DNA from: Pirellulales bacterium
Lineage (GTDB): Bacteria; Planctomycetota; Planctomycetia; Pirellulales; S012-138
Reading direction: 5' to 3'
Length of the DNA: 48,836 bases
Assembly: GCA_028066245.1 (NCBI GenBank)
Contig: JALCBR010000027.1
Coordinates: 1 to 48,836 of the forward strand
In this document: one piece after another, positions 17,091 to 26,489 of the stretch
Layout of the letters: each line of letters starts with the position of its first letter
How positions within the stretch are numbered: the stretch's first letter is position 1
Made by a program: the position numbers and the translations under genes
Notes under the pieces: model-generated
The model's database searches: none
Told to the model about the DNA's origin: nothing
The model's input: the letters and a program-made list of their open reading frames with translations, nothing else

Positions 17091-17133
17091 ACACAGTCGC
17101 TACCGGGCTTGCTCGGTAGCGACTGTGTCTTTT
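17091..17133 (+). terminator. Strong rho-independent terminator
   Basis: ACACAGTCGCTACCG (17091-17105) and CGGTAGCGACTGTGT (17114-17128) form a perfect 15-bp stem with an 8-nt loop, followed by CTTTTTCG. It lies 38 bp after the helix-turn-helix gene. Confidence 0.93.
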
Positions 17134-17502
17134 TCGCACACAGAAATCCACTGGGGCCACTGGGGCCGTGGTGAAGAAAGTGGTGAAGAAAGCTGACGTG
17201 TGTGCTTTGCTCCAGTCGACGCGCCTTCTTTAGGGTGGATCGAATAATACCGGGCACGTGCCCCTCCTATACTTTACAGCGTCTCGGGCACTATAATCCC
17301 TCAGTGTCAATCTCTTGGTGTCGCGGCCTCTCCGTGCCACGATCTTTCGGTGCAGCAGGATCCCGTGGGCTTTGGCTTCGTCTGAGCGATTGACGCCGCG
17401 AATGTAACCTGAGCTGTGGCAACTCGTTCAAACGTATTCATGTTCCGCAGATCAATTGGGCTTCCCGCGAGTCCCTTCCCTCATTCTCTCAGTCTTGCAG
17501 AG
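17134..17502. other. Intergenic region before the lipoprotein-ccsA block
   Basis: This is promoter-bearing DNA for the plus-strand block. Two adjacent near-repeats of GTGGTGAAGAAAG occur around 17168-17190. A short frame at 17202-17393 has no recognisable content. The frame of the next gene is open from 17416, but the signal peptide starts at 17503. Confidence 0.35.
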
Positions 17503-18630
17503 ATGTTCCAAAGCCGTGTCCTCATCGCCGTGCTGGCGGGTCTATTCTTTCTGCCGACAGGTTGTGCAGAGCCTGAGCCGTTGCGGACTTACTCTGTCCC
17601 TGTGGAAGCTGGGCCGATCATCCGACAGATGGAAGCCGCGATCGTCCTCGTCGATGACAAGGCCTGGTTCTTCAAAGTCATGGGCGTTCCGGAGGTCGTT
17701 GCACAACATCGCGCTGACTTGCTCGTCTTTCTGCAATCATTGGAGTTCGGCGACGAGGAACCCTTAAACTACCAATTGCCCGCAGGATGGCAGGTGATCC
17801 CCCCAGATCCACAGGTTTCCACAAACCCACATTCGTCCACTCCGCCTGGTATGCGGCCGTTTGCGGAAATCGCGCTGGCGACGAACTCCGAGCACGCGGC
17901 GGCTCCACCACCTCTCAAACTTGTGATCACTAGGCTGGACTTCTCCGTACCGGAAGCGCAGGAGGAGCGCAAAGCGAGCCAGGCCAGCTATACCTTGCAA
18001 AACGTCAATCGTTGGCGCCGCCAAGTGGCATTGCCACCGCTGGAAGCTGGCGATTCTGGTTTGCAGGGTGAATCATTCCAGACCAAGACCGGCCAGGACG
18101 GAAACCTCTACAGCATGGTCGGGCAGGTCGAAGCGGCTGGTCGCAGACCCCCAGCGTTGAAGGAGTTCGATGTCGATACGGACAACATCAAAACTCCGTC
18201 TGGCTGGACGCAAGCCCCCAACGACCAGTTCAGCAAGTTGGCATTCACAACCGGCGATAACAGTTCAATTCGAATCACGGTGACGCCCGTTTCCGGCTCT
18301 GCTGATCGAACGCAAGTTGTGCAAAGCAACTTCGGTCGCTGGCTGGGCCAACTTGGGTTGTCAGACTTTCCAGAAGGTGCTTTCTCAGAGCCTCAAGAAG
18401 TGGATGGCCACGCCACATTCGTGGTTAACGTTGCTTCAACGGGCCCGGTCCCACAGCCGAACGGAGAGCTCTCCGCCGGTCCGGTGAGAATTGTTGGCGC
18501 CATCATCTTCGCCGAAGGTTCGATTTGGACCATCAGGATGAAAGGCCCGGCCTTGCCCGTGCAGGAAGAAGTTTCAAATTTCAACGTGTTTCTCAACTCG
18601 ACGAAGTTCAAGCCACTTCCCAGACGTTAA
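17503..18630 (+). CDS. Putative lipoprotein of unknown function
   Basis: The 375-residue protein starts with an export signal (MFQSRVLIAVLAGLFFLPTG) ending in a lipobox-like LPTGC. The mature part has two similar halves: an early one with AWFFKVMGVPEVV, FLQSLEFGDEEP and YQLPAGW, and a later one with TPSGWTQAPNDQFSKLAFTTGDNSSIRITVTPVSG, FGRWLGQLGL and IWTIRMKGPALPV, where the WFFK/IWTIRMKG-type strands and following helix recall a PsbP/DcrB-like fold used twice. That is a tentative structural reading. It lies 80 bp upstream of the ResB-CcsA gene on the same strand and may take part in cytochrome c maturation or membrane redox work. The frame is open from 17416. Confidence 0.83.
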   Translation: MFQSRVLIAVLAGLFFLPTGCAEPEPLRTYSVPVEAGPIIRQMEAAIVLVDDKAWFFKVMGVPEVVAQHRADLLVFLQSLEFGDEEPLNYQLPAGWQVIPPDPQVSTNPHSSTPPGMRPFAEIALATNSEHAAAPPPLKLVITRLDFSVPEAQEERKASQASYTLQNVNRWRRQVALPPLEAGDSGLQGESFQTKTGQDGNLYSMVGQVEAAGRRPPALKEFDVDTDNIKTPSGWTQAPNDQFSKLAFTTGDNSSIRITVTPVSGSADRTQVVQSNFGRWLGQLGLSDFPEGAFSEPQEVDGHATFVVNVASTGPVPQPNGELSAGPVRIVGAIIFAEGSIWTIRMKGPALPVQEEVSNFNVFLNSTKFKPLPRR

Positions 18631-18710
18631 GGCCAGCCCGGCACATCACTCCACGTCGATGAACTGATTCGAAGATCTATCGAACGCAATACAACCCGTC
18701 ACGACCATCC

Positions 18711-21700
18711 ATGGCTGCATCAAATCCACCTCGCCCCAAGCCGCCGCCTGTCTCTGAAAGCGTGCCGCCGGATTGGAATGATGTTGACTCTCTTGATGAC
18801 GAGGAGTCACGCCATCCTCATGCGCTGATCAAAAACTTGGGCGGGCTTGGCAATGTTCTTGAGGCGCTCGCTTCGCTCAAGCTGACCGTTCTCCTCTTGG
18901 CGATGGCGATCTTTATCATTGTCGCCGGCACGTTCGCGCAGGTGGAGAAGGATATCTGGCAGGTCGTTGACGACTACTTCCGCATCAATTTCTCAGAGGC
19001 GGCACGAACAGGTGATTGGTTTGGCGCCGTCTTTGCCAGGATTGACTTCGATATCTTTTTTCCACCTGCGTTTGTGGGGGAAAAGGTCGATGACGACGGA
19101 GATCCCGTCAAAATTTGGGGCCTGGTCTATTTTCCCAAAGGCTGGCTGATTGGCCTGGCCATGAGCGTGAATCTGCTGGCAGCCCACCTGATCCGCTTCA
19201 AAATTCAGGCCCGCGGAGCTCGGCTGGGTTGGGGCCTGGGAGCGTTGGCCGCGGGTGTCTTTGTCACGTTGATTGTCATTCAAAGTGGGTTCAACTCGCA
19301 GGGAATTCAACAGTCCATTTTCGCCATTTCAGGCGAGCAGGGAGTTCTTGACTGGCGGTTTCTTTGGCGAATGCTGATGGTCGGAATCGCCACGGCATTC
19401 TTGGCCGCGCTCTATGGCGCGATCATGATCGAAACCTTGCCCGTTCGGAGTCGGGTTTGGTTTGGCGGCCTTGCCGCGGCGATTGGCGTACTGCTGGGCT
19501 GGCTGTTGTACCAAGGAGCCGATGCCCAACTGGGAGACCCGTCACTGCGGATTCTGTGGCAGTTGATCAAAGCTACGTTTGCCGGCGGTGTGCTGCTGGT
19601 GGGTTGTTTTTTGCTCTTCCGTAAGCGGGCAGGCGTTGTGTTGCTGCATGCCGGCATTGGACTGATGATGTTCAGCGAACTCTTGGTCGGCACGACCGCC
19701 AAGGAAGCGCGGATGAGCATATTTGTGGGACAAACCATCAACTACGTGTTTGACCTGCGCACGTTGGAATTGGCTGTCATTGAACCGGGTTCCGAGGAAG
19801 ACAAGGTTTCCGTCATTTCTGATGCGGTCATCAAGTCACACTTGCCTGTCAGCCGTGATGAGCCTGGTGAGACCATCAGCCTGGATGAGTTGCCGTTTGA
19901 CTTGCGAATCATCAGGTACTATCCCAACGCTGAACTGTTTCAAGCTCAACGCGACGAGGAATTGATCGCCACCAGCGGGACCGGAACCTTGAGGGTTGCG
20001 CTCCCGATCAAAGAATCGACAGGCGTTGACAATGACGCCGCCGTGGATACTCCTGCCGCGTACATACAGGCGGTGGATAAGAGTTCTGGGTCAACCCTGG
20101 GGACTTATTTGACGTCTGTCGTGGCCGGACGTCAGGCCGTGTTTTACGAAGGAAAACGGTACGATATCGCGCTGCGGTTTGAACGCGAATATCTGCCGTA
20201 TGAGGTCACGCTTAATAAGGCAACGCGGGAAAACTATATCGGCACCAACCAACCGAAAGACTATTCCTCGGACATTTTCCTCCGAGACAACGAGACCGGG
20301 CAGGAACTCACTCACCATATCTGGATGAACAATCCGTTGCGATATCGTAATCGCACCTTCTACCAGAGTGGTTTCAACCAGACGGCCAACGGAACGATAT
20401 CGACGTTACAGGTGGTCACCAATTCCGGCTGGATGCTGCCATACGTGGCATGCATGATTGTGGCCGTGGGCATGTTGGCGCACTTCGGCGTTGTGCTCGT
20501 TCGATATCTGCGCCGTCGTGGTCGTGAGGCAGCGAAAGTCCCTGGCAACTCACGAGGTACGCACAAGGTCGGCAAGAATTTGTCCGCCCCTGGCATGCCA
20601 CCAGTTCCCGGGGAGCTTGCAGTCGGTGGTGTGAGTGGCTGGTTGCGTGGGCTGTTTCAAGGAACCCGCTCAGAAGTCTTCGCCCGTTGGTTTCCCTTGG
20701 GCGTCGTTGCCATTTGCGCTATTTGGATTCTCTCCACGATGCGGTCGTCGGGATTGCCGGACGATGGAATGGACTTGGAGGCGTTCGGCAAACTGCCTGT
20801 CGTTTACGAAGGACGCGTCAAGCCGTTCGATACGCTTGCCCGCACCAGTTTGCGACGACTTTCAACCAAGCAAACCTTTTACAACGACAAAGACGAGCGA
20901 ACACCCGCCATCCGCTGGCTCTTGGACTTGATGTCGGGCAAGTCCAAGCCAGTCAAGGACGGGGCCCAAGACCCGAATGAAGAGAAGAAAGAAGTCATAG
21001 TCGCTGACGATCACAAGGTCATTCGCATCGACAACCCTGACGTTGTCGAGTTACTTGGTTTGGAGTGGGTCCCCAGGCATTTGTATTCCAGGAGAGAAGT
21101 CGATCAGGCGTGGAGATCAGGTCAAATTCGAATACGCATGTCCAAAATCGAAGTCAAGCCCACGGAGTCGCTGACTACAGTTGACAAGAAACTCGTCGAA
21201 GTTTCGCAATCGCTCAACCGGCTATACAACCTTGAGCGTGCTTTTTTCCTTCCACAGAATCAAACGAACCTTGGCACAACGGAAGCAAATCTGATTAGGA
21301 GTCAGGTTCCTTTTGCTACTCCAGTAGATCTCCGCAGCGGCCAGTGGCGGCCATTCGCAACAGCTGTTGCCAACGTGCTCATCAACCAAAACCAAGGCGT
21401 GAAACTAAGTTCGCCTGGCGAGCGGGCCGCAGCAGCCTTGGAACGCATTTTCGAGGCGTACCGCCAGGACAAGCCGAAAGACTTCAATCGAGCGGTCGTC
21501 AGTTATCGCAGGCTGTTGGAAGAGCAGAATCAGGTAACGGGGCAGGGCCAGCGCGCTACCGCGGAATATGATCAAGCCAAGCACGATTTTGAATCATTCT
21601 TTAATCGTGCAGAGCCGTTCTATTATTCATCCGTGCTGTATGTCCTCGCAGGCCTGTTGGCGGTCTTCGCTTGGCTGGGTTGGAGTGGACCGCTTAATCG

Positions 21701-22562
21701 AGCCAGCTTTTGGCTGTTGAGCTTCACGCTGGTACTGCACACGCTGGCGTTGGCAGGGCGGATGTACATTTCCGGCCGACCGCCGGTTACCAATCTTTAT
21801 ACCACCGGGATTTTCATCTCTTGGGGGTGCGTGCTGATCGGCCTGATTCTCGAGCGCTGGTCCAAGCTTGGGCTGGGGAACGTCATCGCCGCTGCGTGCG
21901 GTTTCGGCGGATTGCTGATCGCGCACTTGCTGACCACATCGGTCGCCAACTTCCGCGGTGATACTTTCACCGTGATGCAAGCCGTGCTTGATACTCAATT
22001 CTGGCTGGCAACGCATGTCGTCATCATCAACATGGGTTACGCCGCATCCGGATTGGCAGGCGGCTTTGGAATGCTCTACATCTTGCTGGGTATCTGCACA
22101 CCCAACCTCTCCAAGCAGATGGATCAGCACCTGACTCGTATGACTTACGGAACGTTGTGTTTTGCCATCTTCTTCAGCTTCATTGGCACCGTGCTGGGTG
22201 GGTTATGGGCTGATGATTCCTGGGGACGGTTCTGGGGCTGGGATCCCAAGGAAAACGGCGCGCTGATCATCGTATTATGGAATGCCATCGTGCTGCATGC
22301 GCGCTGGGGGAACATGGTCAAAGACCGCGGCTTGGCCGTGCTATGCGTGCTGGGAAATATTTGCGTCACCTGGTCGTGGTTCATGGTCAATGAGCTTGGC
22401 GTAGGATTGCATTCCTACGGATTCACAGAAGGTGTCCTGGCGGCATCAGCCATCGTCGTCATCTGGCACGGAGGCATCGCCGCCTTGGGGACGTTCTGGC
22501 CCAAGGAATCGTGGTGGAGTATGCGGGCGCGCAAAGGCGCTGTACCGATTGAGCAGATTTGA
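18711..22562 (+). CDS. ccsA: Fused ResB-CcsA system II cytochrome c biogenesis protein
   Basis: This 1283-residue protein joins both halves of the system II haem export and ligation machine. The N-terminal ResB (Ccs1) part has a first membrane helix at about 55-80 (SLKLTVLLLAMAIFIIVAGTFAQ), several more helices up to about 330 and a large extracytoplasmic domain (about 330-570) ending at a helix near 580-605. After a second extracytoplasmic region come the CcsA helices, from about 970 to the end, with the tryptophan-rich haem-handling motif WGWDPKENGAL near 1175 and conserved His in ATHVVIIN, LHARW and GLHSYGF. The fused protein attaches haem to CxxCH apocytochromes. Fusions of this type are known in Bacteroidota, epsilonproteobacteria and planctomycetes. 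mutY follows after 34 bp. Confidence 0.95.
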   Translation: MAASNPPRPKPPPVSESVPPDWNDVDSLDDEESRHPHALIKNLGGLGNVLEALASLKLTVLLLAMAIFIIVAGTFAQVEKDIWQVVDDYFRINFSEAARTGDWFGAVFARIDFDIFFPPAFVGEKVDDDGDPVKIWGLVYFPKGWLIGLAMSVNLLAAHLIRFKIQARGARLGWGLGALAAGVFVTLIVIQSGFNSQGIQQSIFAISGEQGVLDWRFLWRMLMVGIATAFLAALYGAIMIETLPVRSRVWFGGLAAAIGVLLGWLLYQGADAQLGDPSLRILWQLIKATFAGGVLLVGCFLLFRKRAGVVLLHAGIGLMMFSELLVGTTAKEARMSIFVGQTINYVFDLRTLELAVIEPGSEEDKVSVISDAVIKSHLPVSRDEPGETISLDELPFDLRIIRYYPNAELFQAQRDEELIATSGTGTLRVALPIKESTGVDNDAAVDTPAAYIQAVDKSSGSTLGTYLTSVVAGRQAVFYEGKRYDIALRFEREYLPYEVTLNKATRENYIGTNQPKDYSSDIFLRDNETGQELTHHIWMNNPLRYRNRTFYQSGFNQTANGTISTLQVVTNSGWMLPYVACMIVAVGMLAHFGVVLVRYLRRRGREAAKVPGNSRGTHKVGKNLSAPGMPPVPGELAVGGVSGWLRGLFQGTRSEVFARWFPLGVVAICAIWILSTMRSSGLPDDGMDLEAFGKLPVVYEGRVKPFDTLARTSLRRLSTKQTFYNDKDERTPAIRWLLDLMSGKSKPVKDGAQDPNEEKKEVIVADDHKVIRIDNPDVVELLGLEWVPRHLYSRREVDQAWRSGQIRIRMSKIEVKPTESLTTVDKKLVEVSQSLNRLYNLERAFFLPQNQTNLGTTEANLIRSQVPFATPVDLRSGQWRPFATAVANVLINQNQGVKLSSPGERAAAALERIFEAYRQDKPKDFNRAVVSYRRLLEEQNQVTGQGQRATAEYDQAKHDFESFFNRAEPFYYSSVLYVLAGLLAVFAWLGWSGPLNRASFWLLSFTLVLHTLALAGRMYISGRPPVTNLYTTGIFISWGCVLIGLILERWSKLGLGNVIAAACGFGGLLIAHLLTTSVANFRGDTFTVMQAVLDTQFWLATHVVIINMGYAASGLAGGFGMLYILLGICTPNLSKQMDQHLTRMTYGTLCFAIFFSFIGTVLGGLWADDSWGRFWGWDPKENGALIIVLWNAIVLHARWGNMVKDRGLAVLCVLGNICVTWSWFMVNELGVGLHSYGFTEGVLAASAIVVIWHGGIAALGTFWPKESWWSMRARKGAVPIEQI

Positions 22563-22596
22563 ATCGTTAGGCCCAACTGTTGATCACGGACGATCC

Positions 22597-23748
22597 ATGC
22601 CGATTGCCAAGAGCCAACCACACGGAGTTTCGCGGAAGAGTTTCCCCACAAAGGAAACTGGCCCTTCCAATCCCCAGTTGCGCCGGCGGCTCAGAGCTTG
22701 GTACCGCCGAAACGCACGCGATCTTCCCTGGCGGCGAACCGCAGATCCCTACGCGATCTGGATCAGCGAGATCATGCTGCAACAGACAACCGTTGCGGCT
22801 GTGATTCCATACTATCAACGTTTTTTGGCGAAGTTTCCGGATATCCAATCACTGGCCGCCGCGGATCAGCAGCAAGTGTTGCGGTTGTGGGAGGGGCTGG
22901 GTTACTACCGCAGGGCGCGTCAGCTTCATACCGCCGCGCAAGTGATTGCCAGTCAGCATGGAGGAGAGTTCCCTTCCGAGTTTGACAAGATCTTGACGCT
23001 CCCGGGCATTGGCCGATATACGGCCGGCGCGATCGCCTCGTTTGCCTATGATCAACGGCAACCGATTGTGGAAGCCAACACCGCCCGGCTGTACGCTCGG
23101 CTGCTCGCGCTCAAGCTTCCGCTCACCAGTTCCGCAGCGCAGGAGGCACTGTGGGGGCTTGCCCAGGCGATCGTCCCGGCTCGCAAGCCCGGCGAGTTCA
23201 ATCAAGCGTTGATCGAACTGGGAGCCACAATCTGCACACCGCGCGATCCCCAGTGCGAGCAATGCCCGTTGATTGCGGATTGCCAGGCTCATCGCCGGGG
23301 CTGGCAAAACAAGATCCCTGTGCCCGCCAAAAAACCCGTGATTGAAGATGTCACGGAGACCGCCGTGGCGATTTGCGCGAATGGCCGTTGGTTGTTGATC
23401 CAACGAGCTGCAGACGAGCGCTGGGCGGGCATGTGGGATTTCCCTCGCGTGAAGACACCATCGCATGAGCAGCAACAGGGCAACGTCCTGGTCGCCGACT
23501 CACAATCACACCGCGCGGCAGACATCCGTACAGAACTGCACCAAAGACTTGGCGTCACCGTCCGCTCGTTGGATGAATTTGTCACTATCCGCCACACGGT
23601 GACGCGATTCCGTATCACGCTAAACTGCCTGCAAGCTGAAGCGCGGTTAAGGCAAGTGGCTCATCCAGCCCGGTGGTTTGACTTGCCAGAGATGGTCGAT
23701 CTTCCCCTCACGACGCCTGCCCGGCGAATCGCCAAGAAGTTGGCATAG
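22597..23748 (+). CDS. mutY: A/G-specific adenine glycosylase MutY
   Basis: The 383-residue protein removes adenine mispaired with 8-oxoguanine. It shows the catalytic-Glu helix (ISEIMLQQT, E58), the helix-hairpin-helix (LPGIGRYTAGAIASF, 135-149), the iron-sulphur cluster ligands C213, C220, C223, C229 in the expected C-x6-C-x2-C-x5-C spacing, and a C-terminal NUDIX-like 8-oxoG recognition domain (AVAICANGRWLLIQRAADERWAGMWDFPRV). Position 159, which matches the catalytic Asp138 of E. coli by motif and by exact spacing from the Glu (101 residues), is Glu (IVEANTARL in place of the usual DGNV). The start at 22597 is chosen because the frame upstream overlaps ccsA. It follows ccsA closely and is likely in the same transcript. 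Confidence 0.94.
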   Translation: MPIAKSQPHGVSRKSFPTKETGPSNPQLRRRLRAWYRRNARDLPWRRTADPYAIWISEIMLQQTTVAAVIPYYQRFLAKFPDIQSLAAADQQQVLRLWEGLGYYRRARQLHTAAQVIASQHGGEFPSEFDKILTLPGIGRYTAGAIASFAYDQRQPIVEANTARLYARLLALKLPLTSSAAQEALWGLAQAIVPARKPGEFNQALIELGATICTPRDPQCEQCPLIADCQAHRRGWQNKIPVPAKKPVIEDVTETAVAICANGRWLLIQRAADERWAGMWDFPRVKTPSHEQQQGNVLVADSQSHRAADIRTELHQRLGVTVRSLDEFVTIRHTVTRFRITLNCLQAEARLRQVAHPARWFDLPEMVDLPLTTPARRIAKKLA

Positions 23749-23785
23749 CGCCACGTGCACCTACGACTTCAGCTATTTGTTGGAA

Positions 23786-25042
23786 TCACTCCTCGATCGC
23801 ATCAATCACTCGATTGACGACACCTTCCAAAGCAGGAGTCCAACGCAGGACAATCAGCAGGTCATGCTCGTGATCCACAAAGATGTAGTTTCCTCCGAAA
23901 CCTGAAGCACAGAAAGCTGATTCGGGTGCTTTGGAAGCTTGCGCGCCGTTCGTGTTCAGCCACCACATATAGCCGTAGTCCGGACGCACTTCGCAAGGTT
24001 GCCGCAGAGCCGTGATCCACTCCGCAGGCAGAACCTGCTCATCTCGCCAGCGTCCATTTCGCAGGAAAAGATACCCGAAGCGGGCCTGGTCTCGCGTGCA
24101 GATAAACATCCCACCACCCCAGTGCCCTCCACCGGAGACGGACTTCATCATTTGGCCGTTGATGGTGACGAAGGAGTTTTCATACCCGTGCCAGCGCCAG
24201 GTGGGAGACGCTCCAATCTTGTCCATCACTCGCTCTTTCAGTACCGCCGGCAACGGACGCTGCAGCACCTTAAGCAGGCTATGCGCCAACAGGTTGACGC
24301 GGACATCGTTGTATTTGTAGGACGTGCCGGGCGTGCGGAGTTGTCGGTTTGGCCAGGCTTCCGGGTTGCGACCGCGCGGGCGGTCCGCCCAGTCAGGCTT
24401 TCCCCACAACTCGCCCGACCAGTCCGAGGTTTGCTGCAATAAGTGCTCCCAGGTGATTTGCGAGTTGTGCTCACTGGCGAATGATCCATCACGGACGTAA
24501 TCTTTGACCAGATCGTTGGCATCGCGAATGTCTCCGTCCGACTCAGCGATGGCATACACAGTGGAAAGAAAGCTCTTTGTCACGCTGAACGTCATATCAA
24601 CGCGACTCGTGTCACCCCACTCGGCCACAAGATAGCCGTGGCGAATGATCATTCCGTTGGCCGCGCCGCGTTCTTTGGTCGGGCCGATAATCTCATTGTG
24701 CGGTTCGCGACCGAAGGAGCGCCGGATGCTCTCTGCCAGGTCTCGCGAGGCCCTGTTTTCTGACGCAATCGCGAACTCAACAGCTGCCTGAAGTTTTTCC
24801 GCGTCAAAGCCAGCGTCCTCCGGTGAGCGGGTTTCCCACTCGCCCCACTGGCCCGGAAAGTATGTGTTGTCTTGTTGTCCCGCAACGGTCGCCGCCGAGA
24901 CCTCAACCGTTTGTGCGATTGCCGATTGGCCGCATGGCACGCTGACAGCCCAGGCGAGGCCCAGCACAGAAGCCATCACGCCCCGTAACGCGGTTTTGCG
25001 GAACAGTGTCCAAAGCGAATTCAGGCGGAGGCTTGGTCTCAT
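23786..25042 (-). CDS. Exported serine hydrolase, class C beta-lactamase/esterase fold
   Basis: The 418-residue protein has an N-terminal export signal (a basic RKTALRG region, core GVMASVLGLAWAVSV, then an AIAQ cut site). The catalytic S-x-x-K is S153-V-T-K156 (FSVTKSF), the tyrosine motif is YKYND at 242-246, and a Gly-rich GFGGNYIF sits in the place of the third K/H-x-G motif. Such proteins include beta-lactamases, D-amino-acid peptidases and esterases; without the exact third motif a beta-lactamase call would be unwise. AGGAG lies 6 nt before ATG 25042, so this is chosen over 25057. It is convergent with mutY, 37 bp apart. Confidence 0.9.
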   Translation of the reverse strand: MRPSLRLNSLWTLFRKTALRGVMASVLGLAWAVSVPCGQSAIAQTVEVSAATVAGQQDNTYFPGQWGEWETRSPEDAGFDAEKLQAAVEFAIASENRASRDLAESIRRSFGREPHNEIIGPTKERGAANGMIIRHGYLVAEWGDTSRVDMTFSVTKSFLSTVYAIAESDGDIRDANDLVKDYVRDGSFASEHNSQITWEHLLQQTSDWSGELWGKPDWADRPRGRNPEAWPNRQLRTPGTSYKYNDVRVNLLAHSLLKVLQRPLPAVLKERVMDKIGASPTWRWHGYENSFVTINGQMMKSVSGGGHWGGGMFICTRDQARFGYLFLRNGRWRDEQVLPAEWITALRQPCEVRPDYGYMWWLNTNGAQASKAPESAFCASGFGGNYIFVDHEHDLLIVLRWTPALEGVVNRVIDAIEE

Positions 25043-25103
25043 GTTGTCTCCTGTCACTTGACCGCGAACGGTGTGATGTTTTTCTTGCTTCTACCGACTT
25101 TGG

Positions 25104-25775
25104 TCATTCTCCGCCGGAGTTGTCTAGCAGGTCAAGCACGGCGTCGCGAATGCTTTTATAAGTCGAGTTGAGGGGCAGCATCCCTAAGTTGGCATGACCT
25201 TCCGAGTCGTTGGCCCCCAAAGCTGCGGAGATACCTTCGCCCTCGGACCGTGCGATTTCGAAATTGATCACGGTCACTGTTTGCGGACTATCAATCGGGT
25301 GCACGCGAAAACTCAGCGGGCGCATGATTCCCTCGGCTGGCGGGTCGCGCTCATCGTCCCCCATGTTGAACATCACCTGCACTCGGCTGGGAGGATGGTC
25401 AAAGGCTTCCAACATCATGGCAGAGAGATCATTCTCCGCAACGATATACTTAGCCATCGCCCGTTTTGCGGTTTCGTAACCTTCCTCATACTTTTCCGCT
25501 TCTATCAGTCCTTGCGCTTCGCGGTAGAGCGCGTTGGCCTCTTCAGCTGCTGCGGCCTTCTCTGCCTCCGTGAGACCGGCCGGGGCGTTTTCTTGAGGGT
25601 GATCACCAGACTGAGACGGGGACTCGTTCCTGGCGGCGTTATTGCTGGCGTTTGGGGTAAGCCCTTCTTGTTCAGCTTTGTTCTTGGCCGTGGAATTTTC
25701 AGGGTTGGAATCGCCGTTGCAACCGACGGCAACAACCCCCAGGATCACGATCATGCAGAGAGCAATCTTGTTCAT
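25104..25775 (-). CDS. Lipoprotein of unknown function
   Basis: The 223-residue product has a lipoprotein signal (MNKIALCMIVILGVVAVGC, Cys at 19) and a disordered Asn/Ser/Gln-rich linker. A helical segment rich in Ala/Glu (LTEAEKAAAAEEANALYREAQGLIEAEKYEEGYETAKRAM, about 70-110) resembles one TPR-like unit. The final domain (FRVHPIDSPQTVTVINFEIARSEGEGISAALG) looks like beta strands. GAGG lies just upstream of ATG 25775; the frame extends to 25850 but the signal begins here. It shares strand and orientation with the serine hydrolase (61 bp downstream) and may be co-transcribed. No family is recognised. Confidence 0.8.
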   Translation of the reverse strand: MNKIALCMIVILGVVAVGCNGDSNPENSTAKNKAEQEGLTPNASNNAARNESPSQSGDHPQENAPAGLTEAEKAAAAEEANALYREAQGLIEAEKYEEGYETAKRAMAKYIVAENDLSAMMLEAFDHPPSRVQVMFNMGDDERDPPAEGIMRPLSFRVHPIDSPQTVTVINFEIARSEGEGISAALGANDSEGHANLGMLPLNSTYKSIRDAVLDLLDNSGGE

Positions 25776-25800
25776 AAGTTTCCTCGTTGAAATTAATCCG

Positions 25801-25971
25801 TCAGAGTCGGTTGCCTGGACGCTTGTCACCATCTTGCAGTCGATCCGCACTCAGCACAAAGCCCAACTCGCGTTGATCAAACCAGGCGCCCTGGCAGGAC
25901 CGGCAACGGTCAACTGTTTGGCCGACGAAGACTTCTTCAGCAAGCGGCATGTCGCACTGAGGGCAATGCAT
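25801..25971 (-). CDS. Small TFIIB-type zinc-ribbon protein
   Basis: A 56-residue protein starting MHCPQCDMPLAEEV contains two C-x2-C knuckles (CPQC at 3-6 and CRSC at 23-26), the spacing of the TFIIB-type zinc-ribbon family found in many small bacterial proteins. The tail (QGAWFDQRELGFVLSADRL) with the conserved GAWFD-RELG is the family signature. It binds one zinc by inference; the cellular role is unknown. The frame is open further upstream, to 26199, but overlaps the next gene there and is low quality, so the ATG at 25971 is used. It precedes the lipoprotein gene by 25 bp on the same strand. Confidence 0.82.
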   Translation of the reverse strand: MHCPQCDMPLAEEVFVGQTVDRCRSCQGAWFDQRELGFVLSADRLQDGDKRPGNRL

Positions 25972-26024
25972 CGGGGCTTGCAGAGGTGATAGGGATGAAA
26001 TACGAGCGCGAGACTCGCACCGCG

Positions 26025-26489
26025 TTACTTTCGCATTGTCTTCTTCGCAGCTTTCTTGACTGTCTTTGTCTTTTTCGTGACTTTGGCTTTGTTTACGGGT
26101 TTCTTGACAGCCTTTCGTTTCGTGCGACTGCCCTTGCTGCCGGGAAGTGACTCCACCGCGCTCTTGGGAGCCAGAAGCTGAAAGCTCTCGTCCACCCAAC
26201 TCTTCAACAGCGCCGCAGGCAGCGCTTTGCTGTGCGGTAATACAACGTGCGTCCAGCCGTGCATCCCAACGGAATAATGATCCGGCTCACGGCTAGCTAA
26301 CATTTCGGCCTCGGGCAGGGAGTCGTTCAGTTTGATGCGGATGTCATACGTCTCGTCCTTGCAGCCGAGGTAGAGGAACGCTTTGTTCTGGATTTTGAAC
26401 GCGGCGTTTTTACAAGACGTTCCTTCGACAACGTCCGGGTAGGAAAGCGCGAGCTGGCGGACGCGTTCCACGTGTTTGTTGGTAGTCAT
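26025..26489 (-). CDS. MmcQ/YjbR-family protein with lysine-rich tail
   Basis: The 154-residue protein has a typical YjbR fold (about 1-115): MTTNKHVERVRQLALSYPDVVEGTSCKNAAFKI, LYLGCKDETYDIRIKL and the closing GMHGWTHVVLP plus ALLKSWVDESFQLLA. The family resembles a double-wing DNA-binding domain. The last 40 residues are almost all Lys, Ala, Thr, Val and Arg (SKGSRTKRKAVKKPVN, KKTKTVKKAAKKTMRK), like the tail of eukaryotic histone H1 and bacterial H1-like proteins. This tail would bind nucleic acid without sequence preference. The protein is cytoplasmic. It is divergent from the ArsR operon, with 221 bp between. Confidence 0.88.
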   Translation of the reverse strand: MTTNKHVERVRQLALSYPDVVEGTSCKNAAFKIQNKAFLYLGCKDETYDIRIKLNDSLPEAEMLASREPDHYSVGMHGWTHVVLPHSKALPAALLKSWVDESFQLLAPKSAVESLPGSKGSRTKRKAVKKPVNKAKVTKKTKTVKKAAKKTMRK

